DNA from: Acanthamoeba lenticulata
Lineage: Eukaryota; Discosea; Longamoebia; Acanthamoebidae
DNA length: 13,036 nt
Direction: 5' to 3'
Assembly (NCBI GenBank): GCA_002179805.1
Contig: NAVB01001033.1
Location: 1-13,036 of the forward strand
Part shown: in pieces, positions 8,301-13,036 of the stretch
How positions within the stretch are numbered: the stretch's first letter is position 1
How the letters are laid out: each line of letters starts with the position of its first letter
Translations under genes and position numbers: made by a program
The notes under the pieces: generated by a model
Database searches by the model: none
What the model was told of the DNA's origin: nothing
The model's input: the letters and a program-made list of their open reading frames with translations, nothing else

Positions 8301-8800
8301 GTGACCGTTGGTACCGGCGCCGAGTGCGTGTAGGCCGTGTTGAGCGGGGATCGGTCAGAGGTGGATTTGGAAAGGGGAGGCATGTTACTGCGCGCCGCTG
8401 TTGTCGTCGTTGTCGTGGTCGTCGTCGAGGGTGCTGGCGATGTTGGACCTAAAGGTGATCGTGTTTTGGTGGGCGACGCAGTGGACGGGTTCGACGGCGA
8501 GGCGCGATTCGAAGGCGATCCTCGCTGGGCGATTTCCATGATGTCGGCGGGTGCGAATCTCAGAGGAGAAGCGATGGATGGATCCTGGTCGACGCCTTCG
8601 TTTCTTCCTGTGCCCTCTTTGGGGCTTCGTGTAAGAGATGCGGCCCGTGAGACTTACGCAGGGCGACCGTCTTCCAGCCAAGCACGCTCAATGGCAACAA
8701 CAACAACAAAAGCTGAGCTAAGGGCGCGCAAGCTGCCTTGTGGTGGGCCCACAACCGTTACGTGCACACGAAAAGCCTTTTTATGGTTGTGTTTGGCCAT
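5389..8800 (-). CDS. PH-domain protein with Ser/Pro/Thr-rich N-terminal region and unrecognised C-terminal domain
   Basis: Proposed exons on the minus strand: 8800-8658, 8558-7895, 7819-6964, 6866-6747, 6674-6475, 6375-6232, 6156-6063, 5974-5580, 5490-5389; 2718 bases, 905 aa, all phases consistent. Residues 49-245 are low complexity (SP, TS, poly-Thr, poly-Ala), as expected for disorder and phosphorylation. Residues about 247-390 form a predicted helical region (ERIQELRRL, FWKTIDFQLWEVRTK, KLLAIGQTLHKLRSYF) that I do not recognise; a second SP-rich linker follows. Residues about 606-705 are a PH domain: WKKVWCTLNEQGLKIYSS in the first strands, and NVKWILAIDGMK with the conserved helix Trp at 691. 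The last 195 residues (RTRYFVGLKGG, FGSGVWDGVTLMWHSE, FTYLWDEQEREFI, VEGEIPEPVVMGLQLMRY) look like a beta-rich domain I cannot name. A membrane or phosphoinositide adaptor role is inferred from the PH domain alone. Exon 1 is less certain; without it, translation would start at 8539. Keeping the in-frame intron 7820-7894 would add 25 aa. Confidence 0.8.
5491..5579 (-). repeat. (AG)10 / (CT)10 microsatellite in last intron of PH-domain gene
   Basis: Ten AG units occur at 5545-5564 on the plus strand, within the 89-base final intron (GTACGG...CGTTAG) of the minus-strand PH-domain gene. In the sense orientation this is a CT run. The intron joins VEGEIP to EPVVMGLQLMRY, which reads as one continuous strand-like segment and supports the model. 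Confidence 0.75.
6376..6474 (-). other. AT-rich, stop-free intron inside the PH domain coding sequence
   Basis: This 99-base intron (GTGTGT...AAGCAG) interrupts the PH domain between HQDKTPK and EGQHDYIEL. It is strikingly AT-rich compared with the flanking exons, a multiple of three, and has no in-frame stop. The acceptor could be one codon earlier (CAAG then CAG GAG), which would add a Gln. If unspliced it would encode a hydrophobic insert. Confidence 0.72.
8167..8190 (-). repeat. (CCG)8 trinucleotide run encoding poly-Ala
   Basis: Eight CCG units on the plus strand read as GGC/GCG-type codons on the minus strand and encode the poly-Ala run (GSAAAAAAAGSG) in the disordered N-terminal part of the PH-domain protein. 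Nearby, 8398-8430 encodes a poly-Thr run. Both are typical expandable coding microsatellites. Confidence 0.8.
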
Positions 8801-9055
8801 CTTGAGTGTTGACCCCAAAAGGCAATCGGTAGCAGCTTCGAAATTTCATGATTTGTTTTGTTTCAATTCAAAAAACAAAAACCATAACACAAAACAAAAA
8901 CAAACCTAAATAAAAGCTTGGTGAAGTACCTTTGTAGAAGCAAGGGGCATGAGCCGCGAGGTTGCTGTGGAGGGGCCTCGAGGGGCGCCTTGTTGAGACT
9001 CTCAAAAATAGAGAAAGAAGAGCGCGTGGGTCTGGTGCGCTTCTTCCACACGACG
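8801..9055 (-). promoter_or_regulatory. Intergenic region: 3' of ankyrin gene and promoter of PH-domain gene
   Basis: These 255 bases lie between two genes on the minus strand. They hold the 3' UTR of the ankyrin gene and the promoter and 5' UTR of the PH-domain gene. The notable content is an A/C tract at 8869-8914 (T/G on the sense strand) resembling the tract in leishmanolysin intron 13. No AATAAA on the minus strand and no clear TATA box were seen. The ATG at 8800 has a good context (CAAG ATGG). Confidence 0.45.
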
Positions 9056-9957
9056 CTAAGCTCGGCGCAGCTGCGACAGGACAGCCTTGAACACTGATGA
9101 GACTCCTTCGCTGTGGTCCAGACGTGTCAGAACGGTGCTACAAAGTCCAAGTTGCAGGTGCATCACGAATTGTACCGCGAGTGAGCTTGGCGATAGCCGG
9201 TGTGGCGGCGACTTCAGACGCGGACGCGCCCGAGTCATCAAGCATGCGCAGGTGCACGTCCGGCACGCCGCCCGCGAGCAACTCGCGCACGGCCTGTTCG
9301 AAGCCCCGCCGACTCGCCACGTGCAACATCGACTCGCCTTGCCTGTAGTGCAAACAGCCACAGTGTGAGCTCGCACTTCTCAAAAGCCTCATCATGATGG
9401 TTCTCGCGAACGCCCTACATGGAGCACAAGGAGCGGTCAAGCGCTCTCGAGACAAGCAGCCGAAGGGCCAGCGCCTCGGTGGCCGCCACATGAAACGGTG
9501 TCAGCCCGAGCCGTGTCCGAACGTTGGGATTGGCCCCGGCCGCAAGCAGTCGTCGCAGCAGCTTCAGCTTTACCCGCTCAGTACGTTTGGTCCCCTCGAT
9601 GCCGCCATCAGCTTCGGCCTCCTCGAGGTAGTCGCTGAGCATGCCACGAGCGTCAACCTTTGGTTCTCGTGCGGGACGTGAAGCGGCGTAATGAAGAGCG
9701 GCCCAGCCGCGCCGATCCTGCGCGTCGATGTCGAGCCACGCATGATACCGCTTGATGAGGCCGCGCACGACGGCCACCTGGCCGCCGAGGACGGCCGAGA
9801 TCAAGAGGGTCTGCCCGTCATCGTTCTGGCGAGCCGCGAGGAAGTGTCCCGAGTTCTCGAGCAGGTTGAAGAGGCTGCCAACCTTGCCCTCACGAGCAAG
9901 CTCATGGGCGAGTAGAACAGATGGGCGCTCATCCCAACGCGATTCCCGCCTTTCCAT
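9056..9957 (-). CDS. Ankyrin-repeat protein
   Basis: Three exons on the minus strand: 9957-9428, 9342-9176 and 9093-9056; 735 bases, 244 aa, with phases 2 and 1 kept at the two introns (85 and 82 bases). Ankyrin-like units are visible at residues 47-80 (DGQTLLISAVLGGQVAVVR), 81-93 (DRRGWAALHYAA), 129-170 (LLRRLLAAGANPNVRTRLG, then TPFHVAATEALAL) and 178-203 (GESMLHVASRRGFEQ). An acidic insert (YLEEAEADGG) separates the second and third units. There is no catalytic domain, signal peptide or membrane segment, so it is probably a protein-interaction scaffold; the partner is unknown. ATG at 9957 has a good context (CGCC ATGG); an in-frame ATG at 10044 would add 29 residues of non-ankyrin-like sequence and is less likely. 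The donor sites (GTGCTC, GTACAA) are weak but the resulting repeat continuity supports them. Confidence 0.8.
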
Positions 9958-10415
9958 GGCGCTGTTCAGATGGGTGCTGTGCGTGTTGTGGGTTGTGGGG
10001 CGAGCCTGACTACAAGTACAAGCTGACTTGAGCCTTTTGGTCATCGCTTGCCGTACACAAGGACAACCCCACCATAGGGGCAGGCTGAGATGCAATGCCT
10101 TACGGTACAGCTGCTGACACGGCCCAGGAAAACGAGCGACTGCCACAACTGTGCCGAGCCCGTCTGGTGAAAGCGGTCACGAACGAGCTGCCAGTTCGAT
10201 TTCAGTTTGATTAATTTGAAGAGCGGCTCAAAGCTTGAGGTCATTTGAGCACGTGCCAGCTGCACCCCTACGCCCCTTCCGTAGGTACATCTTGATCTTT
10301 TGTTAGTTTGTCAAGGCGCGGCAAGGGCAGCGCATGTGCGTTGTTGCCCTCTGCAGCGACATTCAGAATACGTGGCCCTAACCAAGTCGTGAAGTCCTAG
10401 AATTCCAACCCCAAC
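9958..10415. promoter_or_regulatory. Divergent intergenic region between ankyrin (-) and ThrE-like (+) genes
   Basis: These 458 bases contain the upstream regions of both genes. Short frames exist but none shows family features or convincing codon use. No TATA box, repeat array or RNA gene was recognised. Confidence 0.4.
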
Positions 10416-13036
10416 ATGACGCTGGCGGAAGCGAAGCCTGACGTGAGCGACCCCGGTGGTCCTGCTGAACCACGCTGCGGCAGAGCCAGAAGGAGAAGAT
10501 GATGAGCTCGGCTTCATTCGGGCTGCCCGTGGGGTCTCCGCCCGTGAACTCGAACCTGCTGCATTCATCATCTTCATCGGTACGGTTGAGTAGGCGCTCC
10601 TCTGTGTCGCTCAATGCGCCACTGCTCTCGACTCTAGAGCGCACGATGTCAGTCCTGCGCGGCGACATCGTGGAGAAGATGAAGGAGAGCGTGGGCTTCG
10701 AGCTCGAACCAGCCCTTGCAGCGCACAATCTCCAGCGCCGCCTGAGCCGTGGCAACGGTTCATCATCCACCAGCACACAGCACACCTTGATGACCTCCAT
10801 GGGTGAGGTGATCGACGTCGGTGGTAGCCCTGTGCCGCCGCTTCGCCGCAAGCACAGGAAGTGGCGCAAGCCCAACAAGATGAAGACCTCGTCTACTCAC
10901 AATTCACTCATCATCGAAGATGAGTATGGAACTGGTGAAGGCAACTTTGAGGCGCAGCCCGAGGGCTACGAGTTGAACGATGACGCTGCAGGCGAAGAGG
11001 ACGTAGACGAGGAGCTGCGGCTAAAGCAGCAGGGGCGGCGCCGAGCCAAGTCCTTCATGGGCGAGGAGACTGACCAGGACTGGGACGACGACGACTCGGT
11101 CGACGAGGACCGTCTTCAGCGTCGTCAGCAGCAACGCGAGGCCGCCCGCCGCGCGCGGCTCCAGCAGCAACGCAGGATCGCCGCTGCCGCCGCCGCAGCC
11201 GCCGCGCAGGACTTGGACAAAGACTCGTCATCGTCACAACAACAGCCAGAGCCTCAGCTCGCCGAGCTCGGGGCCTCGTCAACGACACTGCCCACCCGCG
11301 GGCCGCAGCAACTGGCCGTCCCGGCGGCGCAGCAGCCCTACAGGTCACCTCTGCTCGCGCAGCACGACCAGATGCTCCGCGAGTGGCACGACGCCAACCG
11401 AGTCCACCGCAAGCCGCCGCGACTTCGCCCGCCCGCCAACGACGGCAAAGGCGCCGCCAACAACAATGGCGATGATGATTACGAAGACGACGATGATGAC
11501 GACGACGACCTCGAGGCCGGCCTCCCTCTGCTGACCCGCGACAAGCATGTTGACGCCGACGGCGTGCTGGGCGCCGGCGGGGGCGCTGGCCTGTACGGCG
11601 GGCTCGGCCAGCGGGAAGACTACGACGAGGCCGTGCTCTTTCTCAAGGACCTGTGCGAGGCGCTTCACCTCTTTGGCGCGCCGGCCCACCGCATCGAATA
11701 CAACATGATGCGCGCCAGCGACGGCCTGGGCGTGGTGGCCTCCTACGCCGTCTTCCCTGAGCTCTGCATCATGTCCTTTGGCCCGCAGGACGACGGGTGA
11801 CTCTCTCCTCCTTCTCCCCCATTCGAGCCACTTGCCGTCGTCGGCCTTGCACTGACTGTGTTGCGGGCCCGGCCTGTGTGCGCGCCAGCATCATGACCAA
11901 GACCAAGGCCGAGACCTACCTGTACCGCAAGAACCAGGGCGGCCTCAACTGCGCCAAGCTGCGGTGGTGCGACGACCTCGCCACCAAGGGTACGTCCATC
12001 GCCATCGCATTGTCTTTTATGCTTCGCCGCTGCTGACTTGGACCTGGACACAGTGGCCAACCGGGAGATCGGGGTCAAGGAGGCCGGGATGGAGCTATAC
12101 ATCATCCGTCAGCTCGGGCCCGTTTACCCGCTGTGGGCCAAGGTACGTCGTCACCACATTGACCTCGTGCTGGTCAGTCGTCAGGCGTGGCTGACCAGAA
12201 CGCGTGATGCATGCACGCATGCAGCTGCTCATGTACGGACTGGCTTCGATGTCCGTCTGCGCCGTCTTCTTCCGTGGCGGCTGGCTCGGTGCGTTATTTT
12301 GCAAATTTTTTTTATATTCATTTGAAATTATTTATCTAATTATTCAATTTTTATGGATATGGGCAGAGATGGTGTTGAGCTTGATCATGGGAACGGGAGT
12401 CGGCGTCGTGGGCTGGATCGGCACCAAGTACGAGAGCGTGGAGCGCATGGTAGAGGCCATCGTGTCCATCGCGGCGGCCTTCCTCGCGCGTCTGTTTGTC
12501 GAATACGTCTACCCGGCCTGCTGGGGCGCCATCTCGCTCTCCACCATCGTGTGGATGCTTCCCGGTACCACCACAACAGCGACAACCACCTGCCGACTTT
12601 GTCCCCCGGGCTGACGCGCCCATGACGGTGCTGATAACAATGTGTCCAAAAGGGTTATCGCTCACGGTGGGTGTCAACGAGCTGGCCGAGCGCAAGATGA
12701 TCTCGGGCACGGTGCGAATATTCTTTGCCATGCTCATCGCGCTCGAGCTCGGGTTCGGCCTGGCCATCGGTGCGCCCCTCGTGCGCCTCGTCGTGTGTGT
12801 GTGTGTGTGTCGATGTGTCGCTGACGTCGTCCTATGCGCGCAGGTTCGCTGCTCGTCTTCTGGGAGGACGAGGCCGAGTTTTTGGAGAAGGCAGGTGACC
12901 ACCTGTGCGACGGCACCAACGGGTGGGTCATGTTCTTCTTCTTTTTCTTCATCTGCATCACCTTCAACGGCCTCCAGGAGGCCTTGCCCAACCAGTGGCC
13001 GATGATGACCTTCACGGCGTCGTTGAGCTACGGGCT
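10416..13036 (+). CDS. ThrE/DUF1212-family (Prm10-like) multi-pass membrane protein, 3' partial
   Basis: Exons: 10416-10442, 10484-11796, 11889-11989, 12054-12142, 12225-12288, 12367-12564, 12653-12769 and 12844 to beyond the window end; about 700 residues are visible and phases agree at all seven introns. The first exon is only nine codons (MTLAEAKPD) and ends at GTGAGC; the next ATG at 10499 is an alternative start. Residues 10 to about 385 are low complexity: Ser-rich, acidic, a poly-Ala run, then a poly-Asp run. From about 387 the conserved domain starts (FLKDLCEALHLFGAPAHRIE, SYAVFPELCIMSFG), followed by TKTKAETYLYRKNQGGLN and YIIRQLGPVYPLWAK. Hydrophobic helices follow near 511-530, 532-552, 558-578, 582-597, 618-643 and 664-682. 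This order matches the N-terminal DUF1212 half of ThrE-type amino-acid exporters and the yeast Prm10 group. The substrate in eukaryotes is not established. The second (ThrE_2) half should lie downstream of the window. Confidence 0.87.
12289..12366 (+). other. Very AT-rich intron 5 of the ThrE-like gene
   Basis: This 78-base intron (GTGCGT...GGGCAG) splits the membrane region between FFRGGWL and EMVLSLIMG in phase 1. It is nearly all A and T in the middle, while its flanking exons are strongly GC-rich. The composition switch falls exactly at the predicted splice sites, which independently supports them. Confidence 0.8.
12770..12843 (+). repeat. (GT)9 microsatellite in intron 7 of the ThrE-like gene
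   Basis: Nine GT units at 12793-12810 lie in a 74-base intron (GTGCGC...GCGCAG). The flanking exons join as GLAIG and SLLVFWEDE, continuing a membrane helix. The repeat is likely length-variable among strains. Confidence 0.8.

Noticed and set aside
10041..10265. Short minus-strand frame upstream of the ankyrin gene
   Set aside because: No recognisable features or phase-consistent link to the ankyrin exons; it lies in the divergent promoter region.
1..13036. tRNA, rRNA, or mobile-element genes
   Set aside because: No tRNA arm motifs such as a GGTTCGAATCC-type loop in a cloverleaf setting, no rRNA-like stretches, and no transposase, reverse transcriptase or terminal repeats were seen.

Overview
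The window looks like nuclear DNA of an Acanthamoeba-like amoebozoan. The reasons are: GC-rich, tightly packed genes on both strands; many short GT-AG introns (about 32 to 136 bases) whose donors are often GTRCGT; no bacterial operon or ribosome-binding-site logic; and a typical protist gene set (leishmanolysin, ankyrin, PH domain, a eukaryotic ThrE/DUF1212 membrane protein). The organism is inferred from family content and gene architecture, not from any database match. All gene models were built by hand from splice motifs, phase consistency and protein-family conservation.

Layout: (1) 1-1520, +, 3' part of a gene encoding a PUB-like helical domain followed by a LEM3/ANKLE1-type GIY-YIG nuclease domain. 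It may be two genes if the 659-735 intron is not real. (2) 1580-4349, -, a complete 15-exon leishmanolysin-like (M8) secreted zinc metalloprotease of 552 aa. (3) 4708-5292, +, an intronless 194-aa phosphatase with an AGKDR P-loop. (4) 5389-8800, -, a 9-exon, about 905-aa PH-domain protein with a long Ser/Pro/Thr-rich N-terminal part and an unrecognised C-terminal domain. (5) 9056-9957, -, a 3-exon, 244-aa ankyrin-repeat protein. (6) 10416 to the window end, +, the 5' eight exons of a ThrE/DUF1212-family multi-pass membrane protein with a long acidic, low-complexity N-terminal extension.

Genes 1/2 and 3/4 are convergent pairs with stop codons only 59 and 96 bases apart. Genes 2/3 and 5/6 are divergent pairs sharing intergenic regions of 358 and 458 bases. 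Nothing shows that the genes form one pathway. The only thematic link is the neighbouring possible phosphoinositide phosphatase (gene 3) and PH-domain protein (gene 4), which is speculative.

The AT-rich or low-complexity patches are almost all inside introns. I found no tRNA or rRNA gene, CRISPR array, transposon or virus-like gene.
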